Shown piece by piece: positions 25,836-33,897 of a DNA stretch of 64,000 bases. The DNA comes from a bacterium (GTDB lineage: Bacteria > Myxococcota_A > Bradymonadia > Bradymonadales > Bradymonadaceae). The stretch lies in contig JAUIBR010000006.1 of assembly GCA_030427705.1 (NCBI GenBank), positions 124,001 through 188,000 on the forward strand, written 5' to 3'. Both the position numbers and the translations under genes were made by a program. Positions within the stretch are counted from its first letter, which is position 1. Every line of letters starts with the position of its first letter. The notes below the pieces were generated by a model. It searched no databases. It was not told the origin of the DNA and worked only from the letters and a program-made list of their open reading frames with translations.

Positions 25836-27155
25836 ATGGCTATTGTGATCCAAAACGCAACGATCGTCACGATGGACGATTCGATGAATGTCGTCACTGG
25901 TGACATCCTTATCGAAGACGGTCGCATCGCCGCAATTGGCGACGTTGAGGCCCCCGATGGTGCCCGGAAGATAGATGCTTCCGGCTGCGCTGTGATTCCC
26001 AGCTTTGTGCAGTCCCATATCCATGTCTGCCAGACCCTGATGCGCAATTGCGCAGATGACATGGTGCTCATCGATTGGTTGCAGACCCGCATCTGGCCAT
26101 ACGAAGCCGCGTTGAATCAAAGCGAACTGAGGGCTTCCGCAAGGCTAGCCATCGCTGAAATGGTGCTCGGCGGAACCACCGCGTTCTTGGACATGGGCAC
26201 GGTCCATCACACCGACGTTATCGGCGAGGTCGTGCAAGACAGCGGCATCCGAGCGCATATCGGCAAGTGCATGATGGATTACGGCGAGAAAGTGCCGGAC
26301 CGCATGATGGAGAACACGGACGAGTCCGTGAAAGAGAGCGTACGCCTGCATGGCGTTTGGGACGGCGCTGCGGACGGTCGGATTCGTTACGCGTTTTGTC
26401 CCCGGTTTGCCATCTCATGCACCGAGTCCCTGCTTCGCCAGGTGGGTGAAATCGCCGCTGACCTGGGAGCTTTCATCCACACGCATGCCAGCGAAACTGA
26501 GTTCGAAAACGAGTTCACGGATGAGCGTTGGGGCATGTCGAATATGTCCTACCTTCGGGAAGTCGGAATGACCGGCGAGCGCTCGGTCTTCGCGCACGGC
26601 GTGCATGTCAGCGATGACGACTGCCAGCTGTTGGCCGACACCAAGACGGTGATTTGCCACTGCCCTAGCTCAAACCTGAAGCTCGCGAGCGGCATCGCAA
26701 ACATGCCAAGATATGACAAGTTTGGAGTGCGCGTGGCGCTTGGTGCTGATGGCGCGCCATGCAACAACAACCTCGACCAATTCGTAGAAATGCGGCTGGC
26801 CGCGTTGCTACAAAAGCCCTTCCACGGCCCAACGTCGATGCCCGCTGAGCGCGTGCTGAAACTCGCAACACGCGACGGTGCCGAGTCACTGGGATTACTG
26901 TCAGAAATTGGCACACTTGAAGTCGGCAAGTCCGCCGACCTGGTTGTCATCGACTTGGACAATGACCCTGGGACAAACCCTGGTGGCACCGTCTACTCGC
27001 GTATTGTCTACGCATGCCACCGCTCGAACGTCCGCCACGTCTTCGCTTCCGGCAATCAGGTTGTCGACAAAGGCGAGCTGGTTGGCTGGGATTTGGGCAA
27101 GGTGTTGTCCGATTCACGCGAAGCGTTCGGAACAGTTACCAAGCGAATGTTGTAG
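25836..27155 (+). CDS. Amidohydrolase, MTA/SAH deaminase-like
   Basis: A 439-residue metal-dependent deaminase of the amidohydrolase superfamily (TrzN/SsnA/MtaD group), converting adenosyl or guanine-type substrates to the deaminated product. Metal ligands are His61 and His63 in SHIHVCQTL, His in IHTHASETEFE, His in FAHGVHV, and Asp in LGADGAPCNNN. The segment ADDMVLIDWLQTRIWPYEA and the run CNNNLDQFVEMRLAALLQK closely match methylthioadenosine/S-adenosylhomocysteine deaminases. ATG 25836 starts at the first strand. Substrate is inferred. The 3' end is followed at once by TTCTTGG and 22-bp repeats. Confidence 0.85.
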   Translation: MAIVIQNATIVTMDDSMNVVTGDILIEDGRIAAIGDVEAPDGARKIDASGCAVIPSFVQSHIHVCQTLMRNCADDMVLIDWLQTRIWPYEAALNQSELRASARLAIAEMVLGGTTAFLDMGTVHHTDVIGEVVQDSGIRAHIGKCMMDYGEKVPDRMMENTDESVKESVRLHGVWDGAADGRIRYAFCPRFAISCTESLLRQVGEIAADLGAFIHTHASETEFENEFTDERWGMSNMSYLREVGMTGERSVFAHGVHVSDDDCQLLADTKTVICHCPSSNLKLASGIANMPRYDKFGVRVALGADGAPCNNNLDQFVEMRLAALLQKPFHGPTSMPAERVLKLATRDGAESLGLLSEIGTLEVGKSADLVVIDLDNDPGTNPGGTVYSRIVYACHRSNVRHVFASGNQVVDKGELVGWDLGKVLSDSREAFGTVTKRML

Positions 27156-27156
27156 T

Positions 27157-27380
27157 TCTTGGTTCTTGGTTTTTAGTTCTTGGTTCTTGTTGTCGAAACC
27201 GGTGAGCAAAGCCAACACGGCTGTAGTTGTTCAAAACGGAGCGGACGTTAGTCCGTGGAGTTGAAGAACTACAGACTTGTCAACGAGCACGGCGAAGCCG
27301 CGCGCAGTTAACCAAATCGGTGAGCAAAGCGAACCAAATCGGTGAGTATAGCGAACCAAATCGGTGAGCAAAGCGAACCC
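27157..27380 (+). repeat. Mixed repeats: TTCTTGG heptamers and 22-bp units
   Basis: TTCTTGG units (inverse of AACCAAG) occupy 27157-27190. Three 22-bp units with GGTGAGC-AAA/ATA-GCGAACC lie at about 27308-27377, with CACGGCGAAGCCGCG before them (CGGC-GAA-GCCG). The remaining part (27190-27300) has no recognisable gene. Confidence 0.85.
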
Positions 27381-27383
27381 TAG

Positions 27384-28871
27384 TTATTGAAAACGCAGGT
27401 ACAGCACGATGTCATCAGTCCGGACCTGCGTTCCGGTGACTTGCAGCGGCGTGCCGGGCTCGACAGGTAGTGGAAAGACGAATTGGTCGGCGAGTACCAA
27501 AAGCAGGACACGGCGTGCCCATTGGTCGACTGCGGATTGAGCAGGTTGCTCGGTCAGCCACTCGGATTCCAATGTCGCTGAGGCCAGCTCGATCGACTCC
27601 AAGTCGAAGCGCACGACACCCGATGGACCTTGGGCGGGGCGAAGATTGGCGGATGCTGAAGTCGTAAGCTCCAAGATCTTCACGCGCGTTCCCAACACAG
27701 TCCCGTAGACGTCCAGCGTGAGGTCTTCCCAGTCCAATTGAAGTTGGCCTGACTGCGGTCGAGTCGTGACGTCCGGCAAGCTGCCGGGTGTAGCGACGAC
27801 CTGGGCCCATGGCCCGAGAGGAACATCGCTGAGCATGATCTCGTCCAGTAGTAGGTCGGACGAGGCAACCAACTCCTCGTTTTCACTGGGTCGCCGAACA
27901 TCTTCAAGCCCGCTGCATGCGTAGCCACCGAGGGCAAGCGACTTCCCGAGCCGGTCGATGACAGTTGCCGAAACGGCCATCGCAAAGTCAGCACCAAACT
28001 CACTGACAAGGTCAGGTTCAATCGCTGCGGTTTGGCCCGCGACCACACCTCCCAAAGCAATAGGTGGAGCACACTCAGCAGTATCGATATCCGAGCCAAT
28101 CGCCAGCTGAACCTCGAGCCCAGCCTCGTCGACTTTGAAGTCCTGAACGGAACCCTCGAGGCGCAAACTCGATGTGCGATTGGGGTAGGCTGACAAATGA
28201 TCGAGCCGAATTCGACGCGTCATCAACCCCAAAATCTCAGATGGATTGGTTTCGAACGCGGTCTGTGCCGACTCGGCAAGCGAGCGGGAAACATACGCCC
28301 GAAGCGAATCTTCGAACGTTGGAGTTTCCGCACCAAAGTCGAGCGTCGGGACTTCACAATCGCCAATCGGCGAAACGGTCGCATTCAAAAGAGCCACCAC
28401 AGGTAAGTCGGGTACGGTAAACCGCTCACCCTTCTCGTCCTCAGTGACCATGGACATCGCACTGACCGACAATCGTGGCGTCCTGAGCTCAAAGCGACAG
28501 ATCTTGGAGTCGATGCCATCAATGATTCGGACAGGCACAAAAATAGTCGCGTTATCCGCGATGTTGTCCGTTTCGACCGTATTCGCGACCGAGACCGCAG
28601 AACGTTCGTTGATCACCAGGTTCTGATTGAGCGGCCCAAGGCGCACTTCAATATCACCGCTCTGGGCCACCACCTCTACAGCGCCAGCGAGCGGCAAACC
28701 ATTGGGCTGTGCTTGGTCGTAGAGAGAGGCAAGCCCTTCCGCGGGGACCAGAACCCGTAGGGCCTGCTCCTGCGACTGGATCGGCGCAGGTGTGGAGGCC
28801 GTGTTGACCGCAACCTGTTCGCAGGCGGACAGCACGAGCACTGCGGCAATGATGAAGAGCTTACGCGTCAT
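27384..28871 (-). CDS. Lipoprotein of unknown function
   Basis: A 495-residue lipoprotein, lipobox LSAC with Cys17. The body is long, beta-rich, and poor in Cys (five after the lipid anchor), with two similar halves in length. Elongated lipid-binding (BPI/TULIP-type) folds have such patterns, but I see no diagnostic motif and do not claim one. Its start codon overlaps the stop of the lipoprotein gene upstream by four bases (ATGA), so the two are translationally coupled and probably act together at the outer membrane or cell surface. Confidence 0.72.
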   Translation of the reverse strand: MTRKLFIIAAVLVLSACEQVAVNTASTPAPIQSQEQALRVLVPAEGLASLYDQAQPNGLPLAGAVEVVAQSGDIEVRLGPLNQNLVINERSAVSVANTVETDNIADNATIFVPVRIIDGIDSKICRFELRTPRLSVSAMSMVTEDEKGERFTVPDLPVVALLNATVSPIGDCEVPTLDFGAETPTFEDSLRAYVSRSLAESAQTAFETNPSEILGLMTRRIRLDHLSAYPNRTSSLRLEGSVQDFKVDEAGLEVQLAIGSDIDTAECAPPIALGGVVAGQTAAIEPDLVSEFGADFAMAVSATVIDRLGKSLALGGYACSGLEDVRRPSENEELVASSDLLLDEIMLSDVPLGPWAQVVATPGSLPDVTTRPQSGQLQLDWEDLTLDVYGTVLGTRVKILELTTSASANLRPAQGPSGVVRFDLESIELASATLESEWLTEQPAQSAVDQWARRVLLLVLADQFVFPLPVEPGTPLQVTGTQVRTDDIVLYLRFQ

Positions 28872-30145
28872 GGCCAGATCACCTCCAGCTCACTCGCGAA
28901 TCCGCCTTCTGCCGGAACCAAGCGCTCAGCTGCGCTTACCAGGCCAATTTGGTCCGCATAGACATGCGATGCCGAGAACCCGACGACGCCTTCATCCGCG
29001 ATCGTTTGGTGGAACCAAAGTCCGCCACCGCTGGGACGTTGCGAGAATCGAATCGTGGTCTTCGTCGTGTTCATGTGGCTGATGGATGGCTCATCACGCG
29101 GCCCAAACGACAGCGTGATGAATGAACCCACGAGGTCCTTTCGCTGCCGTGCAAAGCTGTCCAGGGTGTCGCCACGGTCAACGACCTCAAGGTCATAACC
29201 GCCGCTGTCGTTGGTGATGGCGAGCATCACGCGTGCACGAGTTTCATCCAAGTAGGCGATGAACAGTCGGCCTGAGTCCGGCTCATACCGGGCCGATGCG
29301 TATTTTCCAACACGTCCACGACGCCCTGGAATGGGCTCACCATCAAGACTTCCCGTATCCACAACATCCACGGAAAACCCATCGACCGCTCGCCGAGCCA
29401 ATCGAAGGTCGCCACAGTCTGCATCTTGATACGCGATGGCGATCCCCGCTTGGTTCAAAGCGATGGACGGGTTCACACCGATTCCGGCTGGTGCTTCGGT
29501 CGACCGCAAGCTATCCGGACATGCAATGCCGTTTGAAGACGGCGAGCCATCGTCGACCTGTTCCAACCGAAATGCGTTGGTCGCATTATCGCGTGACAAA
29601 AGGCTCAGACGCCGGTCGCGTGTTTGAAACGCGACATAGACCCCGACCTCTTCACCCACCACAAAATCAAACTCCTCGGAGCCTTCGTAGGTGTTGTCTG
29701 GCAGCTCAATCTCTTCGATAGCCCAGTTGGCATTGGGCGTCGCAAACTCGCGTGACGCAAAGCGGTAGGCGCCATTAGTCGCCAACCAAGCGACATACAC
29801 CCGTGTGTTCGAGACACGAATCACCACCTTGCTTTGTGCACTGCTTGAAACCCCAAGCTCATGCAGCGTCGAGGATTCTGGCGTCAACTCACCAGCAACC
29901 ACGCGTCGTCCGACCGGGTCAACCATCGCCACAAAGACCTTGCCGTTCGCTGTTGCAAGCTGAACGGAACGCCCCGGAATATCGCCCTCAAACCCGTCAC
30001 GCGGCTCATCCACACAGATACCGAGCGATGTGTCGCAGACCTGCCCAACGCTACACGTGTCTTGGCAACTCTGGTTGTCGGTTGCCTTACAACTAAGGGT
30101 GGTGGTTGCTGTGGCAATTGCCAGTATGAGGATCTTTTGTTTCAC
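28868..30145 (-). CDS. Lipoprotein with probable beta-propeller body
   Basis: A 425-residue lipoprotein with lipobox TLSC (Cys19), a small Cys cluster (SCQDTCSVGQVCDTSLGIC), and then repeated segments resembling propeller blades (GKVFVAMVD, TRVYVAWLATNGAYRFASRE, VGVYVAFQTRDRRLSLLSRD, AGIAIAYQDADCGDLRLARR, GRLFIAYLDETRARVMLA). Seven such blades can be counted roughly. The start is GTG 30145 (VKQKILILAIA). The open frame continues upstream but reads through array 30148-30235, giving repeated DNFGQRPK, so it is not coding. Expressed with the following lipoprotein gene. Confidence 0.72.
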   Translation of the reverse strand: MKQKILILAIATATTTLSCKATDNQSCQDTCSVGQVCDTSLGICVDEPRDGFEGDIPGRSVQLATANGKVFVAMVDPVGRRVVAGELTPESSTLHELGVSSSAQSKVVIRVSNTRVYVAWLATNGAYRFASREFATPNANWAIEEIELPDNTYEGSEEFDFVVGEEVGVYVAFQTRDRRLSLLSRDNATNAFRLEQVDDGSPSSNGIACPDSLRSTEAPAGIGVNPSIALNQAGIAIAYQDADCGDLRLARRAVDGFSVDVVDTGSLDGEPIPGRRGRVGKYASARYEPDSGRLFIAYLDETRARVMLAITNDSGGYDLEVVDRGDTLDSFARQRKDLVGSFITLSFGPRDEPSISHMNTTKTTIRFSQRPSGGGLWFHQTIADEGVVGFSASHVYADQIGLVSAAERLVPAEGGFASELEVIWP

Positions 30146-30147
30146 AA

Positions 30148-30235
30148 AGTTGTCTTTCGGCCGTTGGCCGAAGTTGTCTTTCGGCCGTTGGCCGAAGTTA
30201 TCTTGCGCTGCGCGCAGTTCTCTTCGCCTTCGGCG
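30148..30235 (-). repeat. Mini-hairpin array B (four units, AAGANAACT linkers)
   Basis: On the minus strand: hairpins TCGCC-GAA-GGCGA, TGCGC-GCA-GCGCA and twice TTCGGCC-AAC-GGCCGAA, joined by the same AAGANAACT linkers as array A. Two units (30148-30171, 30172-30195) are identical 24-mers. The array ends at the start codon of the lipoprotein gene. Confidence 0.92.
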
Positions 30236-30303
30236 AGTCTTTTGGATTCGATGACAATACCCACGATTGAGGGTCTGTTCAAAGCTCATCGGGTTGTCGC
30301 CAG

Positions 30304-30390
30304 AAACTTGCCGCAGGCAAAGCAAACTCGGCCGCAGGCCGAAGATAACTCGCGAAGCGAAGAGAACTTGCCGTAGGCAAAGATAACGCG
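30304..30390 (+). repeat. Mini-hairpin array C (four units, opposite orientation to B)
   Basis: Hairpins TTGCC-GCA-GGCAA, TCGGCC-GCA-GGCCGA, TCGC-GAA-GCGA and TTGCC-GTA-GGCAA, with linkers AAGCAAACT, AAGATAACT and AGAGAACT. It lies 70 bp from array B and points the other way. A non-paired GCGAGC direct repeat follows, ending at the stop of the next gene. Confidence 0.92.
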
Positions 30391-30405
30391 CGAGCTTGCG
30401 AGCGC

Positions 30406-30963
30406 CTACCAGACCACAAAAACCTCTCGCACTTGCGTGTCGAGGATCTCTTCGATGCAGCGTTTCAGGGCTGGACAGCCTTCACCAAAGGTTGGGAGCG
30501 ATTCCCGAAAATCATCGGCAACCAGGCTGACAATCAAGCGAGAGCGCAGCACGACGCGCTCATCGGAGCGTGGCCACATATAGGCGTCGAAGTGTTGTCC
30601 GCAGGAGTCGCACGACTTCATGGTCACGAGCTCGTCATCGACGAACATCACACCGTCGGCAGGGAAGACCTTTCGGCATCCCGGACAGCGGCACCATGGG
30701 CCTCGCGGAGGCAAGAAGGGGTCGGAGATTTCGTGCGGTTCGTCGTACCAGTCGACCTTGAGTGTCGGATAGAACAGGCCAAGCTGTTCAGCATATTGCT
30801 GCAGCCCGCCAGCAGGTCGAAACGGCCGCCACGACGTACCTTCACCGTCCGGTCCGCTCGCCAGGCCCGCATCGCGCATGGCGTCCTCAATCGTGGTCGC
30901 AACGCTAGACGATAAGCGGCTTCCGTCTTCGGGGACGTAGAGATATCGGGAGAATCCTGCCAT
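30406..30963 (-). CDS. Small protein with zinc-ribbon motifs
   Basis: A 185-residue soluble protein, no signal peptide. Two Cys pairs, CRCPGC and CDSCGQH about 35 residues apart, form a probable zinc ribbon in the middle. The N-terminus (SRYLYVPEDG...IEDAMRDAGL) and C-terminus (RLIVSLVADDFRESLPTFGEGCPALKRCIEEIL) suggest an alpha/beta domain split by the ribbon. Family not recognised. It starts 3 bp after the stop of the TPR-PEGA gene, so the two are one operon. Confidence 0.7.
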   Translation of the reverse strand: MAGFSRYLYVPEDGSRLSSSVATTIEDAMRDAGLASGPDGEGTSWRPFRPAGGLQQYAEQLGLFYPTLKVDWYDEPHEISDPFLPPRGPWCRCPGCRKVFPADGVMFVDDELVTMKSCDSCGQHFDAYMWPRSDERVVLRSRLIVSLVADDFRESLPTFGEGCPALKRCIEEILDTQVREVFVVW

Positions 30964-30966
30964 CAG

Positions 30967-31968
30967 CTACCAGGTAAATTGCCAACCGGCGCCGGGGCCG
31001 TTGTCCCACCAAACCGTTGGCGAAGAGCTTGGCTGAATCTCGTTGAGCGATGCGGATTCGTCGCCGCCAGACTGGAACAAGATGTACGCCCAAAGCAGTG
31101 TTCCTGCGGCGATGGCCGCGGTCGCGATGCCGACGCCGAGGAAGGTGTACATGCGTGTTTCGACGTCTTCGAGTTCCGTCCGAGACACATCCTGTCGACT
31201 CTGTTGCTGCAGCTCGTCACGCTTAGCCTTTTCGTCACTGTAGAACGAGAAGAACACGATGGATGCGATGGCAGATCCGATGCCGACCGCGGTCAGTGCG
31301 ATCGCCACGCCTGCGTTGGGGTTGCCCGTCTCGCGCGAGGATTCGATGTCCTGCTTCGCTTTTGCGTCCGAGGGTTTCACCAACTGATAACGCAGCTTCA
31401 ATGCCTGACCAGGCGTAATGGTCACGAGCTCTTCGACCTTCTCGTAGCCCTTCTTTTCCACGATTACGCGGTAGTTGCCGGGTTTGATTGTGAGCTCGGT
31501 CGGCGTGTAACCCGCAGGGCCATTGGCGATGTCGTCGATATAGACGACCGCGCCTTCCGGCAGCGTGATGACCTCGAGCGAACTCTTCGAGATGCGCGAC
31601 TCAATCGTCTCGATGGTCTTTTCAACCCGCGGGCGCTCAGGCGCATCCGGCACCGCAATCAAAAACCGTCGATAATAGCGCACAGCCTCCTGGTCTTCGC
31701 CCAAACGCTCGTAACAGAGCGCCATGCGATACAGCATGTCTGGGTGCGGGAAGATGTCGTACGCCTTGCGAAAGTTCTCGAGCGAGGCTTCGAACGCACC
31801 GCGGTTGTACGCGGCCTTGCCGTCGTCAACCAGGCGCGCAAGCTCACGCTTTTGGTCGTCGGAGAGCTCTTCGAAGTGCTGCGCACCGGCCTGTTGTGCG
31901 ACCACAACCGTCGGGAACGACGAGAGGGTCAGGGTGGCGGTGAGCAAGATGGAGAGGAATCGTTTCAT
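30967..31968 (-). CDS. Exported TPR-PEGA protein with C-terminal membrane segments
   Basis: A 333-residue envelope protein. The signal peptide ends in VVVAQQ. TPR repeats at about residues 40-115 (AAYNRGAFEASLENFRKAYD, MLYRMALCYERLGEDQEAV) are followed by a PEGA domain (about 135-195, EVITLPEGAVVYIDDIANG and PGNYRVIVEKKGYE). Two predicted membrane helices lie near 220-245 and 280-300, separated by a charged coiled coil. PEGA domains are common in myxobacterial surface proteins and bind cell-wall or sugar polymers. A G-rich tract lies in its promoter region. Confidence 0.82.
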   Translation of the reverse strand: MKRFLSILLTATLTLSSFPTVVVAQQAGAQHFEELSDDQKRELARLVDDGKAAYNRGAFEASLENFRKAYDIFPHPDMLYRMALCYERLGEDQEAVRYYRRFLIAVPDAPERPRVEKTIETIESRISKSSLEVITLPEGAVVYIDDIANGPAGYTPTELTIKPGNYRVIVEKKGYEKVEELVTITPGQALKLRYQLVKPSDAKAKQDIESSRETGNPNAGVAIALTAVGIGSAIASIVFFSFYSDEKAKRDELQQQSRQDVSRTELEDVETRMYTFLGVGIATAAIAAGTLLWAYILFQSGGDESASLNEIQPSSSPTVWWDNGPGAGWQFTW

Positions 31969-32036
31969 TTTCTGCTGCTGTGATGCTTCGATTGGAGATT
32001 TATCAGTTTTCGATCTTTCGAGCTACTCCGAGTGTT

Positions 32037-32079
32037 GGGCTTGGGGCTTGGGGGCTTGGGGCTTGGGGCTTGGGGCTTT
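32037..32079 (+). repeat. G-rich tandem tract (possible quadruplex)
   Basis: Six units of GGGGCTT (G runs of 3-5) in about 40 bp, in the spacer between the divergent TPR-PEGA gene and the gene at 32113. Four or more G runs with short loops satisfy the usual G-quadruplex pattern. Confidence 0.8.
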
Positions 32080-32112
32080 GTTTTTGGTGCGAACAGCAAC
32101 TAGTGTGCTGAT

Positions 32113-32787
32113 ATGAGTGAGACACTGGTGTTTGAAACCGAGGTCAAGGACCTCAGCGAGTTGCCGGATCGTGTGACGATTATGCGGGCCATGACGGTAC
32201 GTGCGGTGAAGAGCAACATGCTCTGGCACCCGCGCATAGTGCTTTTGCTTCGCATTCTACTGGGACTTTATATCGGTCTAGTAGGTTTGTTGTTGGCGGT
32301 TGGAATCGGGTTGATTTTGCTGGGTGGTGAATCGAAATTTGACGCGAAGTCTTTGAGTCTCATCGGTTTGGGTGCCCTGATGCTCCCATTCGCGTACTAC
32401 CTGCCCAATCTACTGTTTCGGTATCAAATAGCGCTTCTTCGCATGTCGGCAAATCTGATGCTGAATGCCACCCGAAAGCTGATTCCCGGAAAGGTGCGAA
32501 TCGAGCTCCAACCCGAAGCCTTCCTGTTAACCTGGAATGGAAAGAAGACCCAGCGATTCCCGTGGAAGAAATTCCGCTACACCGCACGCAGCGGCACGTT
32601 CATGCTGTTGGCGGACCTGGGCAAATTCAGCAAACCGTTGTTGTTGCGGATGCAAGATGACTTCGAGGATGCCGTGCTCGCCAGGTGCGCTGAACTCGAG
32701 CTCGAAATGCTCGACATGGACGAGTTCTTGGGTTTCGAGGGTTTCCCGCCAACTCTGGATGACGTGAAGAGACTCAGCGAACGGTAG
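32113..32787 (+). CDS. Two-helix membrane protein, YcxB-like
   Basis: A 224-residue inner-membrane protein. Two hydrophobic helices (IVLLLRILLGLYIGLVGLL and LIGLGALMLPFAYYLPNLL) separate a short cytoplasmic N-terminus from a soluble C-terminal beta domain (IELQPEAFLLTWNGKKTQRFPW, KKFRYTARSGTFMLLADL) that resembles the YcxB-like domain. Function of that family is unknown. It follows the G-rich tract, and no operon partner is visible. Confidence 0.72.
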   Translation: MSETLVFETEVKDLSELPDRVTIMRAMTVRAVKSNMLWHPRIVLLLRILLGLYIGLVGLLLAVGIGLILLGGESKFDAKSLSLIGLGALMLPFAYYLPNLLFRYQIALLRMSANLMLNATRKLIPGKVRIELQPEAFLLTWNGKKTQRFPWKKFRYTARSGTFMLLADLGKFSKPLLLRMQDDFEDAVLARCAELELEMLDMDEFLGFEGFPPTLDDVKRLSER

Positions 32788-32862
32788 GCGCTGTCGTCGT
32801 TTGAGTCGCAACTCCGAATCTGCGAGAGTTCAACTTCACCGCAGGCCTTTTGGGTTCAGGAA

Positions 32863-33897
32863 ATGAAACGATTCGCCATTCTGAGTGCAGTTTCCGTCGT
32901 GCTTCTAGCGCACGTCCCACACGCTGATGCTTGTACGATCGATCCATACCAAATGCATCTTCCTGAAGCGGAGTCGCAAGACGGGTCTTTGGTGTTCTTC
33001 CTCTCCAAGCATTGGTCCGGGGCTGAGGCGACAGCTAGTTTGGAGCTACGAGGTTCTGGTGGGGTCTACCAAGGAGAGGTCGTCGAGATTACTGCGATAC
33101 CCGCGCCTGAGTTCTCCGACAGCACGACGAGTTGGCTCCGTTGGATTCCTGATGAAGAAGTGACACCAGGCGATTACCTGGCATCGGTTACGGTGGCCAA
33201 GGGGGATAGGCTCGAACGCAGTTTCGAGCCGGTTGCTGTCAAAGTTGGACCGCCCGATTTTGAGTCACAGACCTATCGGATTGAAAATGTGCACGTCGAT
33301 TGGCAAGAAGCCTGGTCTGCCGAGCGCACATGCTGCCCTACCGGCCCACCGGGAAACATGTGCGGCGACGAGTGCACCGGCCCCATCGAATGCCAATCTT
33401 GTTGGGCCAACGAATATATTTATCGAGCACGATTGTCGTTCACAACCTCTCAACTTCATGACGGTGTGGTCGAGTACGAGATACGACAGGGAACCAGGTC
33501 CGGTTCGGGTTTCGGTTACGGACAAATCCCAGATCGGGCAGCTATGGGCATCGAGCCTAATGGTGACGACCCAATCTGCGTTCAGGCAAAGAAGCTCAAT
33601 GATGATGGCACCGTATTGGAGACCAGCGAGATTTCATGTCGAGATCTGGCAGATTTCCCACCGCTGGTTACTCGGGAGATAGACAACTCGGAGGCGATGG
33701 CGAAGTGCTACGTTCCGGACCCTGTGTCCAATGAAGATGATGAGACCGAGGATGAAGAAACCAACGATGAAACTCCAATGGATCAAGGTGAGTCTGAATC
33801 GGACGAGGGCTGTTCAACCGCATCATCGGCCGCGCCCACATCGCTGTGGTTCCTTATTGTCTTCTTTGCGCTCGTGAGACGCCGATGCACTTTCTGA
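32863..33897 (+). CDS. Secreted protein with Cys-containing MYXO-CTERM-like tail
   Basis: A 344-residue exported protein. The signal peptide ends HADA before CTIDPY. The body has a beta-sandwich (about residues 25-130) followed by a Cys-rich segment (RTCCPTGPPGNMCGDECTG, CQSCWANEYIYRA). An acidic linker (NEDDETEDEETNDE) precedes DEGCSTASSA, a hydrophobic helix and RRR. This is a MYXO-CTERM-type sorting tail, with a Cys that a myxosortase-like protease could process for surface anchoring. The next gene is a paralogue and starts inside the last codons of this one (33885). Confidence 0.8.
   Translation: MKRFAILSAVSVVLLAHVPHADACTIDPYQMHLPEAESQDGSLVFFLSKHWSGAEATASLELRGSGGVYQGEVVEITAIPAPEFSDSTTSWLRWIPDEEVTPGDYLASVTVAKGDRLERSFEPVAVKVGPPDFESQTYRIENVHVDWQEAWSAERTCCPTGPPGNMCGDECTGPIECQSCWANEYIYRARLSFTTSQLHDGVVEYEIRQGTRSGSGFGYGQIPDRAAMGIEPNGDDPICVQAKKLNDDGTVLETSEISCRDLADFPPLVTREIDNSEAMAKCYVPDPVSNEDDETEDEETNDETPMDQGESESDEGCSTASSAAPTSLWFLIVFFALVRRRCTF

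Noticed and set aside
30979-31983. Long plus-strand frame opposite the TPR-PEGA gene
   Set aside because: The minus-strand product has a signal peptide, TPR and PEGA domains; the plus-strand product has no domain and is Arg/Val-rich as expected from antisense reading.
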